This document shows positions 7,018 through 14,939 of a stretch of 37,671 bases of DNA, piece after piece. Positions within the stretch are counted from its first letter, which is position 1. Each line of letters starts with the position of its first letter. Source of the DNA: an uncultured Ruminococcus sp. (GTDB lineage Bacteria > Bacillota > Clostridia > Oscillospirales > CAG-272). The DNA is taken from contig CACZZA010000022.1 in assembly GCA_902785485.1 (NCBI GenBank), forward strand, positions 1 through 37,671, given 5' to 3'. The notes beneath the pieces are model-generated. The model was given only the letters and a program-made list of their open reading frames with translations. It did no database searches and was not told the origin of the DNA. A program made the position numbers and the translations under genes.

Positions 7018-7712
7018 AATCCGGGTATCAGTCCTATCAGCCACATGATCCCGCTTGAGATCTTGGAGGCGACCCACCAGACAGGGGATACGTCCGTTAC
7101 GCGCGGAAGGATAAAGACCACGGCGATCAGGGCGATCATGATATAACGCTCGTATTTCATAAGTCCGAAATAGATCTTATCCGGAAGGAAGATGTTAGCC
7201 AGTCGCGATCCGTCGAGCGGAGGTATCGGGATCATATTGAATACCGCGAGACTCAGGTTGAGGATATGGAAAAGATAGAAGAAGTCCAGGAGCAGAGTAT
7301 AGAAATTGAACTGAAATTCGGCGGTTATTGTCGCGCCGTTGAGAACGACGATCAGTATTCTTAAGATCAGCGCGGAAACGATCGCAAGAAACAGGTTGGA
7401 GAGCGGGCCGGCGAACGCGGTGAGAGCCATGCCTTTTTTCGCGTTTTTGAAGTTTCTCGAGTTGACCGGAACGGGCTTGGCGTATCCGAATCCGATAAGG
7501 AGCATCATAACGGTACCGAGCGGGTCGAGATGCTTGATCGGGTTCAGCGTCATCCGTCCCAGATTTCTCGCCGTCGGATCTCCCATTTTGTACGCGGCGT
7601 AAGCGTGCGAATACTCGTGGAACGACAGTGAAAACAGTATTATCGGGATCGTCAGCAGAAATTGTATGAGTTCCGCCTTCGAGCCTCCGGAAGAAATGAA
7701 ATTCAACAGCAT
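7014..7712 (-). CDS. Site-2 protease family protein (M50 metalloprotease)
   Basis: A 232-residue polytopic membrane protein of the short site-2 protease group. The zinc site is visible as His32-Glu33-x-x-His36 (FHEYSH), and the third ligand region is PIPPLDGSRL (Asp167). Four to five hydrophobic segments are apparent (about 17-38, 65-80, 98-125, 138-162, 190-215). The conserved GPLSNLFLA loop around 101-110 is also present. Proteins of this subgroup often neighbour scpA in Clostridia, but their substrate is not known. The stop overlaps the scpA start by 4 bases. Confidence 0.92.
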   Translation of the reverse strand: MLLNFISSGGSKAELIQFLLTIPIILFSLSFHEYSHAYAAYKMGDPTARNLGRMTLNPIKHLDPLGTVMMLLIGFGYAKPVPVNSRNFKNAKKGMALTAFAGPLSNLFLAIVSALILRILIVVLNGATITAEFQFNFYTLLLDFFYLFHILNLSLAVFNMIPIPPLDGSRLANIFLPDKIYFGLMKYERYIMIALIAVVFILPRVTDVSPVWWVASKISSGIMWLIGLIPGL

Positions 7713-7739
7713 TGGGTTTATCTCCTGTAAAGAATGACG

Positions 7740-8333
7740 TCAGAGTTTTGAAAGGATCAGATCGCGCAGCGCGTCTTTACCCTCTCCGGTCTGCGACGAG
7801 AAAAGTATCACGGGAACGTCGCTTCCGACCGAGGGACAGCTTTTTAAGACTTCAAGAGTCTTGTTCCTTTCGGTTTTGTTGGGCTTGTCCGACTTTGAAA
7901 GGACTATGACGTATTCGAGCGAACTCGCGTTCATGTATTCCAGCATCGCGAGATCGTCTTTCGTGGGTCCGACCTTGCAGTCTATCAGTTGGATGACGCA
8001 CTTGAGTGCGTCGTCCTGTCTTTTGGTGAAATAGCCGTCGGTGAGAGAAGACCATCTTTTCTGATCCTCCGCCGGGCGTTTGGCAAATCCGTAACCGGGC
8101 AGATCGACGAGATAAAAAGCCGAATCGACAAGGTAAAAGTTGACGGTGATAGTCTTTCCCGGCGACGACGACACGCGCGCGAGCGATTTACGCCCTATCA
8201 GCGTGTTTATCAGCGAGCTTTTGCCAACGTTCGACCTTCCGGAGAACGCGAGCTGAGGCAGACCGTCTTTCGGAAACTGCGACGGCAGACCCGCGGTCAG
8301 AGAAAGCTCCGATTTTTGAAAATTGATCTTCAT
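7740..8333 (-). CDS. engB: Ribosome biogenesis GTP-binding protein EngB/YsxC
   Basis: A 197-residue TRAFAC GTPase required for assembly of the 50S subunit. Motifs in order: G1 GRSNVGKSS (about 32-40), G2 region with SSSPGKTITVNFY, G3 DLPGYGFA, and G4 written as SKSD in place of the usual TKxD. The family-typical W in DQKRWSSL is present. Length matches the family (about 195). Its first codon overlaps the end of lon by 4 bases, the same lon-engB arrangement as lonA-ysxC of Bacillus. Confidence 0.95.
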   Translation of the reverse strand: MKINFQKSELSLTAGLPSQFPKDGLPQLAFSGRSNVGKSSLINTLIGRKSLARVSSSPGKTITVNFYLVDSAFYLVDLPGYGFAKRPAEDQKRWSSLTDGYFTKRQDDALKCVIQLIDCKVGPTKDDLAMLEYMNASSLEYVIVLSKSDKPNKTERNKTLEVLKSCPSVGSDVPVILFSSQTGEGKDALRDLILSKL

Positions 8334-10747
8334 GCGTTTATCTCCGGGCGTTTGTCGGCGTCGAAAACACCGACGCTGAAGGGAATGGACTTTTTGTTTT
8401 CCTCCGGCACGTCCGCCTTTTTGCAGAGAGCGACGGAAAGGACCTCGTCCACGCGTTTTACAAAAGTAAATCTGAGTTTTTCCCTGACGGCTTTATCGAG
8501 CTTTTCAAGATCGTTGCGGTTGTCGTAGGGGATGATGACGTCGATAACGCCCGCTTTGTAAGCCGCCATCGTCTTTTCGCGAAGTCCGCCTATTGCGAGG
8601 ACTCTGCCGTGGAGAGTTATCTCTCCCGTCATGGCGACGTCTCTGCGCACCGGAGTATGAGTCAGTTCGGAGACGAGCGACGTCAGTATCGACACGCCCG
8701 CCGACGGACCGTCCTTCGGGACCGCTCCCTCCGGGAAGTGAAGGTGAATGTCGAGCTTTTTGTGGAATTCCGGATCGACTCCAAGCTCCGACGCGTGCAT
8801 ACGGACGTAGGTAAGAGCCGCCTGAGCGCTCTCCTTCATCACGTTCCCGAGCGAGCCTGTCAGCTCGAGCTTGCCCGAGCCTTCCATCGCGGCGCACTCG
8901 ATGCGGAGCATCTCTCCGCCGACTTCGGTGTACGCAAGACCGTTGACCGTTCCGATCTCGTCCTCGTCGTAAATAACGTCGGGAACGATCCTGTCAAATC
9001 CGAGGTATTTTTCGATATTGCTCTTACGTACGATGCATTTCTTTTCTTTTCCTTCGACGATGAAGGTCGCAGCCTTGCGGCAGATCGCGCCTATCTTGCG
9101 TTCGAGGTTGCGTACGCCCGATTCACGCGTGTATGAGTCGATGATCTCGAGTACGGCGGAGTCCTCGATGCGCAGCGTCTGCTTAGTCAGGCCGTGACGT
9201 TTCATCTGCTTGGGGATAAGGTGATTTTTCGCTATGGCGAGTTTTTCCGACGTGGTGTAGGTGTGAAGCTCTATTATCTCCATGCGGTCGAGGAGCGGAC
9301 GCTGGATGTTTTCAAGAGAGTTCGCGGTCGCTAAGAACATGACGTCAGAAAGGTCGAACGGCATCTCGATATAGTGGTCGCGGAACGACTTGTTCTGTTC
9401 GCCGTCAAGTACCTCGAGCAGGGCGGACGCCGGGTCTCCGTGCCCGTCGAACGACAACTTGTCGACTTCGTCAAGGAGCATCAGGGGATTGTTGACTTTG
9501 ACGGAAGCGAGCGCGGTGATTATCCTTCCGGGCATCGAGCCTATGTAGGTCTTGCGGTGACCGCGTATTTCCGCTTCGTCGCGTATGCCTCCGAGAGATA
9601 CGCGTACGTACTTGCGTCTCATCGCTTCGACTATCGAGTGAGCGATGCTCGTTTTACCCGTTCCGGGAGGACCTACGAGACATATTATCTGATTTTTTAG
9701 CTCGGGATTGAGTTTTTTGACCGACAGGAATTCTATGATCCTTTCCTTGACGTCTTCAAGTCCGTCGTGGTCGCGGTCGAGTATCTTGCGCGCTTTGTCG
9801 ATGTCGAGCCTGTCCGGCGTCTTTCTGGACCAGGGAAGCTCGAGACAGGTGTCGAGGTAGTCGCGCAGCACGGTGCTTTCTGCGGAAGTGTACGGCATTT
9901 TGCGGAGCTTGTTGACTTCCTTTGTCAGACGCTCTTCGACTTCCTTCGGAAGCGCCGCTTTTTCGATCTTGCGGAAGTATTCTTCGATCTCGTCGTCATC
10001 GTCGTATCCGAGTTCGTCCTGGATGACGTTCATCTGCTCGCGAAGGAAGTGTTCGCGCTGTTTTTCCTCCATGCGCTTGACGACTTTCTGGTGGATGTTC
10101 AGCTCCGTCTCAAAAATACGGATCTCTTTTTCCATCAGATAAACAAGCTTTTCACAGCGTTTCGTCGGGTCGAACGTCGACAGTATCTCGTATTTGTCCT
10201 CGAAATTCACAAGAACGTTCATCGCGATAAAGTCGGCGAGCAGGGAAGGCGTGCGTATGCTCTTCGCCGCGAGCTTGAGATCGTCCGACAGCTTGGGCAG
10301 AAATTTTACGAAGCGGTCGAAGCATCTGTTTATCTCCGCCATCAGCGCAGCCGAGCGGAAAGAATTTTCCTGCGGCTCGTCGTAGCTGCGGCAAATGACG
10401 TCCGAGATGAGCTTGCCGTCTTTTTTGCTTAACTCGAGCAGATTTGCGCGGCAGAGTCCGTCGAAGACTATACGCAGCTTTCCGCCGGGAAGCTTGAGAT
10501 ATTCGTGGATAGTGCCGACAGTGCCGAATTCGTAAAGGTCGTTTTTGCTCTTTACGTCCTTGTTCGAAACGTCGAGCACAGGAACGAAGAAGACCTTTTC
10601 TCCGGTCTTCTTTGCCTCGAGGCAGGCGTTGACGGACGACTCCTGAGTTATTTCAAGGCTCTGCTTGAAAGAGGGGAAAAGTACGACCCCGTAGACAGGC
10701 ACGAGCTGTAAAGTGATAAGTTCGATCTTTTCTCTGGTGTTTGACAT
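8330..10747 (-). CDS. lon: ATP-dependent Lon protease (LonA)
   Basis: An 805-residue cytosolic AAA+ protease that degrades damaged and regulatory proteins. Order of domains: N-terminal substrate-binding LAN domain (about 10-205), helical linker (about 210-320), AAA+ module with Walker A GPPGTGKT near residue 358 and Walker B LMLLDEVDKL, then the protease domain with the Ser682/Lys725 dyad (KDGPSAG and LREKT, 43 residues apart as usual). I chose ATG 10747 because GGGAGAA lies just upstream and LITLQLVPVYGVVLFP follows; the in-frame ATG at 10780 adds an unconserved leader. The C-terminus runs about 30 residues past the protease core. Three minus-strand -10-like boxes at about 10800-10835 suggest a promoter directly upstream. 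Confidence 0.97.
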   Translation of the reverse strand: MSNTREKIELITLQLVPVYGVVLFPSFKQSLEITQESSVNACLEAKKTGEKVFFVPVLDVSNKDVKSKNDLYEFGTVGTIHEYLKLPGGKLRIVFDGLCRANLLELSKKDGKLISDVICRSYDEPQENSFRSAALMAEINRCFDRFVKFLPKLSDDLKLAAKSIRTPSLLADFIAMNVLVNFEDKYEILSTFDPTKRCEKLVYLMEKEIRIFETELNIHQKVVKRMEEKQREHFLREQMNVIQDELGYDDDDEIEEYFRKIEKAALPKEVEERLTKEVNKLRKMPYTSAESTVLRDYLDTCLELPWSRKTPDRLDIDKARKILDRDHDGLEDVKERIIEFLSVKKLNPELKNQIICLVGPPGTGKTSIAHSIVEAMRRKYVRVSLGGIRDEAEIRGHRKTYIGSMPGRIITALASVKVNNPLMLLDEVDKLSFDGHGDPASALLEVLDGEQNKSFRDHYIEMPFDLSDVMFLATANSLENIQRPLLDRMEIIELHTYTTSEKLAIAKNHLIPKQMKRHGLTKQTLRIEDSAVLEIIDSYTRESGVRNLERKIGAICRKAATFIVEGKEKKCIVRKSNIEKYLGFDRIVPDVIYDEDEIGTVNGLAYTEVGGEMLRIECAAMEGSGKLELTGSLGNVMKESAQAALTYVRMHASELGVDPEFHKKLDIHLHFPEGAVPKDGPSAGVSILTSLVSELTHTPVRRDVAMTGEITLHGRVLAIGGLREKTMAAYKAGVIDVIIPYDNRNDLEKLDKAVREKLRFTFVKRVDEVLSVALCKKADVPEENKKSIPFSVGVFDADKRPEINA

Positions 10748-10798
10748 GATTTCTCCCGTTTCGCGGGAACGCTCCCGCATGATTTGAATTGAAAAATA

Positions 10799-10832
10799 GG
10801 TATAATAATCGTAATTATAACTATTATATCAT
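10799..10832 (-). promoter_or_regulatory. AT-rich promoter region of lon
   Basis: On the minus strand, two TATAAT boxes and a further ATTATA-like box fall within about 35 bases upstream of lon. A dyad is visible as TATAATA...TATTATA. Matching -35 elements are poor (TGGATT, TTCCGA), so the true start cannot be fixed, and stress control by a regulator binding the dyad is only a possibility. No CtsR or CIRCE consensus is visible. Confidence 0.4.
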
Positions 10833-10886
10833 AACTTCGGAAAAAAATCCATACCTTTTTGAAAAAAACAGAAAGGGGTTGATAAC

Positions 10887-11033
10887 GCCGGGCGTCCGAG
10901 GTGACGCCCGGCGAACGAGGTGTTCCGCTTACAGCGGAACGTGACGAGCCTTTCGGGCGTGATGTTCGGCTGCGCCGAGTGATGTGCGCTTCGCGCGTGA
11001 ACCGAAAAAGCGCCGCTCTCGCCGGGGAGCGGC
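10887..11033. repeat. Periodic string of small hairpins joined by GTGA motifs
   Basis: Six consecutive short inverted repeats: 10887-10912 (10-base stem), 10922-10940 (8-base stem GTTCCGCT/AGCGGAAC), 10948-10958 (GCC/GGC), 10966-10978 (TCGGC/GCCGA), 10986-10996 (GCGC/GCGC) and 11012-11033 (7-base stem). The first five are separated by a shared boundary GTG(A/T) at 10901, 10920, 10941, 10959, 10979 and 10997, giving an 18-21 base period. Stem sequences differ from unit to unit, so the structure is repeated more than the sequence. It fills the gap between the spoVAE 3' end and lon. It is not a classical terminator, since no T-run follows, and its function is unknown. Confidence 0.75.
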
Positions 11034-11194
11034 ACTGTGCCGAAAGATATAACATTGTTTCCGCTTTTACTGACGTTACACACACAGACGTCCTTGTTGC
11101 GGCTATATGCGGAAAAAACGGTCGAAAAAAGGAATGACGCTTCCTCGCTTCAGCCGTTTTTTGATTATCTTTCGGAACGCCTGCAAACGTCCCG

Positions 11195-11554
11195 TTACTT
11201 GCTTTTCGTTTTGAACACGAGCGACGCGAGGTACGAGAATACTATCGCGCCCGCGATCCCGCCCGACGACGAAGTCAAAGCTCCGGTAAATATCCCGGCG
11301 AGACCGTTTTCGTCGACCGCTTTTCTTACTCCTTCGGCAAGCGTTGAGCCGAAACCCGAGAGAGGTACCGTCGCTCCGCTCCCCGCCCACTCGGAAAAAG
11401 GCTTGTACAGCCCGATCGCGTATAGGGCGACTCCGGAAATGACGTATATTACGAGTATGCGAGCCGGGGTGAGCGACGTTTTATCGAGTATCAGCTGCGC
11501 CGCAAGACAAAGTACTCCCCCTATAACGAACGCTTTGAGCAGTGATAATATCAT
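11195..11554 (-). CDS. spoVAE: Stage V sporulation protein AE (SpoVAE/AEb)
   Basis: A 119-residue inner-membrane protein of the SpoVA channel, which moves dipicolinic acid into the forespore and out during germination. It has several hydrophobic segments (about 4-22, 30-50, 85-112) and the family signature SGATVPLSGFGSTLAEGV. I chose ATG 11554 because GGAGGAATT precedes it; the longer frame from 11722 runs back into spoVAD in the wrong frame. It overlaps the spoVAD end by 4 bases. A nested hairpin downstream (about 11115-11160, AACGG...CCGTT around AGGAA...TTCCT) may terminate the operon. Confidence 0.94.
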   Translation of the reverse strand: MILSLLKAFVIGGVLCLAAQLILDKTSLTPARILVIYVISGVALYAIGLYKPFSEWAGSGATVPLSGFGSTLAEGVRKAVDENGLAGIFTGALTSSSGGIAGAIVFSYLASLVFKTKSK

Positions 11555-12552
11555 AATTCCTCCGTTTTCAGATGGACGAGATGGGCGACGGACGGGATAG
11601 TCAGCTTCTGCTGTACGCTGTTTGTCGAAAGCAGGGCGCCCGTCGCGAGGAAAAGCACGTCGCGCAGTTCTCCCGATCTCATCATAGGAAGAAAGTGCGC
11701 CGCCATGACAGAGGCGGAGCATCCGCAGCCGCTCCCGCCGCAGTGAACGTCCTGTTTTTCCGCGTCGTAGATAAGAAGTCCGCAGTCCGCGTGCCTTCCG
11801 AAAAGATCGTAGCCTTTACCCGACAAAAGTTCGTCCGTTATGCGTACTCCTTCTTTCCCGAGGTCGCCGGTTATTATCAGGTCGTAATTTTCGGGAGAGG
11901 TAGACGTCTCCCTGAAATAGGCAGACAGCGTGTCTATAACGGCGGGAGCCATCGCTCCGCCCATATTAGAGCTGTCACCTATCCCCATGTCGACCGTTAT
12001 CCCCGGAAAAACGTCGGCGATATAAGGGCCGTTACCCTCGCATTCGAGCAGAAACGCGCCGGCTCCCGTGACCGTCCACTGCGACGTCGGGGAGCGCTGA
12101 CCTCCGTATTCGACGGGCGAGCGGAACTGTCTTTCGGCGGTGCAGAAATGAGACGAAGTCACGCAGAGGGCGTTATCGGTCAACCCCGATCCCACGAACG
12201 CGGCTCCGAGAATGAATTCCTCCGCGAGAGTGGAACACGCGCCGTAGACGTTGATCTGAGGGACTGATACGTCGATCGCTCCGAAATGCGACGCCGCGCA
12301 TTGATTGGTGAGGTCCCCCGACAGGAGCAGAGAGACGTCCTCTTCGCCGTATCCCCGCTTTTCAAGGGCGAGGTTCAGAGCGCAGTACTGCATCTCGCTT
12401 TCGCTCTGTTCCCAGGTTTCACGTCCGAATCGGTTTTCCGTGTCGAAAACGTCGAAAAAATCGCCGAGAGGACCCTCGTGCTCGTGTTTACCGACCACAG
12501 ACGAGAAAGAAGTGATATAAGTTCTGTATTGAGGATAGATCACCCGTCTCAC
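11551..12552 (-). CDS. spoVAD: Stage V sporulation protein AD (SpoVAD)
   Basis: A 333-residue thiolase-fold protein, the soluble dipicolinate-binding part of the SpoVA channel. Conserved family stretches include LLSGDLTNQ, INVYGACSTLAEE (Cys106 at the position of a thiolase cysteine), GDSSNMGGAMAPAV and GGSGCGCSASVM. Length matches the family (about 335). It overlaps spoVAC by 4 bases and spoVAE by 4 bases. This gives the three-gene spoVAC-AD-AE set common in Clostridia, with spoVAA, AB and AF absent here. Confidence 0.96.
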   Translation of the reverse strand: MRRVIYPQYRTYITSFSSVVGKHEHEGPLGDFFDVFDTENRFGRETWEQSESEMQYCALNLALEKRGYGEEDVSLLLSGDLTNQCAASHFGAIDVSVPQINVYGACSTLAEEFILGAAFVGSGLTDNALCVTSSHFCTAERQFRSPVEYGGQRSPTSQWTVTGAGAFLLECEGNGPYIADVFPGITVDMGIGDSSNMGGAMAPAVIDTLSAYFRETSTSPENYDLIITGDLGKEGVRITDELLSGKGYDLFGRHADCGLLIYDAEKQDVHCGGSGCGCSASVMAAHFLPMMRSGELRDVLFLATGALLSTNSVQQKLTIPSVAHLVHLKTEEL

Positions 12553-12998
12553 GCTCCGAGCCTCCTTGCGATATAATAGACCGCGCCGTACAGCATAGAG
12601 CTTGAGATACCGTAGACCAGAACGGGACCCGCGACGGTGAACATCTGTTTTCCGACTCCGAGGATCATTCCTTCGGATTTAGTGTCAAGGGCGGACGACG
12701 ACATCGAATTCGCAAATCCGGTGATCGGCACGAAAGCCCCCGCTCCGGCGTGCTTCGCAAATTTGTCGAATATCCCGATCCCCGTCAGCGCGGCGGTCAG
12801 GAATATAAGCGTCAGAGTGACGTACAGTTTCGCCTCGGTCTCGCTTTCCGCAAATGACGAAAACGCATATTTCAGCCCCTCTGCGAACGCGCAGATCCCG
12901 CCTCCCGACGCAAACGCGAAAACGCAGTTTTTCAGCAACGGAGACTTAGGAGCCGTCTTTTTTACGTAATCGGCGTATGCTTTTTTACTTGTCAGCAT
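12549..12998 (-). CDS. spoVAC: Stage V sporulation protein AC (SpoVAC)
   Basis: A 149-residue membrane protein, a mechanosensitive-channel-like component of SpoVA. Four hydrophobic segments are apparent, together with the family motif AGAGAFVPITGFANSMSSSALDTKSEG. The ATG at 12998 is preceded by AGAGAGGTG as ribosome binding site. Upstream on the minus strand a TATAAT-like box (13044-13049) lacks a good sigma-A -35. That fits the sigma-G control known for spoVA, but I cannot prove it. Confidence 0.94.
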   Translation of the reverse strand: MLTSKKAYADYVKKTAPKSPLLKNCVFAFASGGGICAFAEGLKYAFSSFAESETEAKLYVTLTLIFLTAALTGIGIFDKFAKHAGAGAFVPITGFANSMSSSALDTKSEGMILGVGKQMFTVAGPVLVYGISSSMLYGAVYYIARRLGA

Positions 12999-13127
12999 TT
13001 TTCACACCTCTCTTTTGATTTAGGATGTTCGGAGGCGGGAAACATTATACGCGTCTTTCCTTTTTTTCCCGAATATAGAGCTTCCGTTATTGCGGAATAC
13101 TAACAGAAAAAAAGAAAGAAGGTATCT

Positions 13128-13559
13128 TTGTTGGACGATAAAGAAATGCTTATGCGTCTTTGCAGCAGAGCCGAGTTTTCCCGCGAATTTCTGGCGGACA
13201 TAAAGGGGTCGGCTGACGACGAAAAACTCAGAAAACTGCTTGAAAAGCAAAAAGACTCGTACTCTTTTCTCGCGTCATGCGCGAGACACACGCTTGCCAA
13301 AAGAGGGGTGACGGACGTCTCGCCCGTTTCAAAAAGAAGGAAAGGCGACGTTCCCAAATTCGGCAATACCGCTAATATGGCGCTGTGGAAATGCGAGAGA
13401 GACCTCGAAGAACTCGAGGGGGAGGTGCGGGAATATAAAAAAAGCGACTACGACAGGAACGTAGCCGCTTTGGCGAACGACGCGATCGACGCGGAAAAAA
13501 GGAACGTCGAAGCACTGAGAGATATTCTCGCGGGTGATCATTTTTCCGAAAACGGATAA
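13128..13559 (+). CDS. Small helical protein of unknown function
   Basis: A 143-residue soluble protein that I do not recognise. It starts with TTG at 13128 (or the TTG at 13131) after an AAGAAGG ribosome binding site; no ATG is better placed. The sequence is charged and mostly helical, with heptad-like stretches at about 20-60 (DDEKLRKLLEKQKDSYSFLASCARH) and 85-135 (KCERDLEELEGEVREYKK...AEKRNVEALRDIL). This could be a four-helix ferritin-like bundle, without obvious metal ligands. No signal peptide is seen. It is divergent from spoVAC (130 bases apart) and convergent with the SLH lipoprotein, overlapping its last 22 bases. A hairpin TTCCG-TTATTG-CGGAA lies upstream (13083-13097). Its neighbourhood hints at sporulation, nothing more. 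Confidence 0.7.
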   Translation: MLDDKEMLMRLCSRAEFSREFLADIKGSADDEKLRKLLEKQKDSYSFLASCARHTLAKRGVTDVSPVSKRRKGDVPKFGNTANMALWKCERDLEELEGEVREYKKSDYDRNVAALANDAIDAEKRNVEALRDILAGDHFSENG

Positions 13560-14812
13560 AGGATCTGCGCGCACAGGCTTTTAGTCAGTTTTTCCGACGA
13601 TCCTATTCCGCCGGGAAACAATCCCTCGGCGGCGAGAGCCGCGATCGCGTCTTCGGCGTAGGACGGGGTCTCTCCGCCGGAAATGAAAGCGGAAGTTGGG
13701 TAGGCTCCGCCTTTTCCGAACGCATTGTTGAGGATCGCCGCCGCTTCGCCCGCGGTAATGACGTCGTTGGGCCTCAGATACGCGCCGTCCGAGGTGAATT
13801 CGCCTTTTATCCACCCCGAATCAGCGGCGAGAGAGGCGTACGGACGAAGCGAGACGGGAATGTCGTCTTCGTCCGCGAAGGAGAAAGAGACATCCTCCGC
13901 GTCTTTTCCGGTCAGCTTGACGACGTAGGAGAGGAATTCCGCGCGTGTGACTTCGCGTTCCGGAAGGAATACCGTTTGCCCGTCGCGGTAGCTTCCTTTC
14001 ATGATCTTATTCTCCGCGAGATAAACGGCGTGGGCGTGCTGAGGATGGTTTATCATATCCGCGAAGAAGGTGTCTTCTCCCGTCTTGACGACTTTTACGG
14101 AAGCCGAACCGACGTCCGAATAGTTACCGTAAGAGTCCGCGGCGCGGTAGGTGAAACGGTCGCGTCCCGTGTAGTCTTTGGCAGGGGTATAAACGAAGGT
14201 CCCGTCCCCGTCTTCGGTGAATTCGACCCGTCCGTGGACCGGAAGATCCACAAGCTCGAATTTCAACCCGTCGTTTTCGGGGTCTGTCGCGGAAACTTTT
14301 GAAAAGACGCTGACGTTGCGGTAGGTCTCAAGCGGCTCCGAAAGAGTATCCGCGTCGAGAACGGGCGGCAGATCGAGCGACGCGAGAAGATAAATATCCG
14401 TTGTGACGCTTCCGGCAAAACACAGAGCGTCTGAGGAAAAACCGAACGAAGTCCGTTCGACCCTTCTTCCCGACGGAGTGAAGACGAGATCGGAGACTTC
14501 TCCCGCGGATACGGTGTCTCCGGTCTTTAAGACCTTTCCGGCGACGGACAGCACACCGTCGCTCTCCTGCGGTACGTACGTAACGGTTATTTTGCCCGGA
14601 TCGATCCCGAGCTGTTCTTTTAGGTCGTTTTCGTCAAATGAAACCGGAACGCCTTTGAGTCCGCACTTGACGACCGTCAGCTCGGACGAAATGACTTCGA
14701 GTCCCGGAGACAGGACCGAAGAAACGTCCGTATCGTCGCTCCCGCAGGAAAAAAGCAAAAATACGGTCAGCAGTAAAGCAACGAACAACGGGAACGTTTT
14801 TATTATCTTCAT
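13538..14812 (-). CDS. Lipoprotein with cadherin-like domain and SLH domains
   Basis: A 424-residue predicted lipoprotein. The start at 14812 follows AGGAGG; the longer frame from 15025 would cross the divergent promoter. The signal peptide ends in a lipobox (LLFSC, Cys23). After a linker domain (25-150), a cadherin/VCBS-like beta domain covers about 155-260 (PPVLDADTL...SATDPENDGLKFELV...YTPAKDYTGRDRFTYRAAD). Two clear and one degenerate S-layer-homology domains follow (about 270-325, 330-380, 385-420). SLH domains usually bind pyruvylated wall polymers, so one protein could hold both the membrane (lipid) and the wall (SLH). No enzyme domain is visible, so a structural or tethering role is inferred. 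Confidence 0.85.
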   Translation of the reverse strand: MKIIKTFPLFVALLLTVFLLFSCGSDDTDVSSVLSPGLEVISSELTVVKCGLKGVPVSFDENDLKEQLGIDPGKITVTYVPQESDGVLSVAGKVLKTGDTVSAGEVSDLVFTPSGRRVERTSFGFSSDALCFAGSVTTDIYLLASLDLPPVLDADTLSEPLETYRNVSVFSKVSATDPENDGLKFELVDLPVHGRVEFTEDGDGTFVYTPAKDYTGRDRFTYRAADSYGNYSDVGSASVKVVKTGEDTFFADMINHPQHAHAVYLAENKIMKGSYRDGQTVFLPEREVTRAEFLSYVVKLTGKDAEDVSFSFADEDDIPVSLRPYASLAADSGWIKGEFTSDGAYLRPNDVITAGEAAAILNNAFGKGGAYPTSAFISGGETPSYAEDAIAALAAEGLFPGGIGSSEKLTKSLCAQILYPFSEK

Positions 14813-14859
14813 CGTGAGACCTCCTGAAAACAGATAATGTAAATATTTTGCAAAAAAAG

Positions 14860-14893
14860 TTGCATTGACGGACTTAAAGCGGTATAATATATA
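14860..14893 (+). promoter_or_regulatory. Sigma-A promoter of the DUF3810 gene
   Basis: TTGCAT (14860-14865), 17 bases, TATAAT (14883-14888). A second, overlapping pair is TTGACG (14865-14870) with TATATA (14888-14893), also 17 bases apart. The start codon is 52 bases after the first -10. Confidence 0.75.
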
Positions 14894-14939
14894 CGCGCGA
14901 AAGACGCAAAACATAACTTGAAAACAAAAAAGGCGTAAT

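Noticed and set aside
10648..11137. Open frames through the hairpin array
   Set aside because: Composition follows the inverted repeats; no ribosome binding site.
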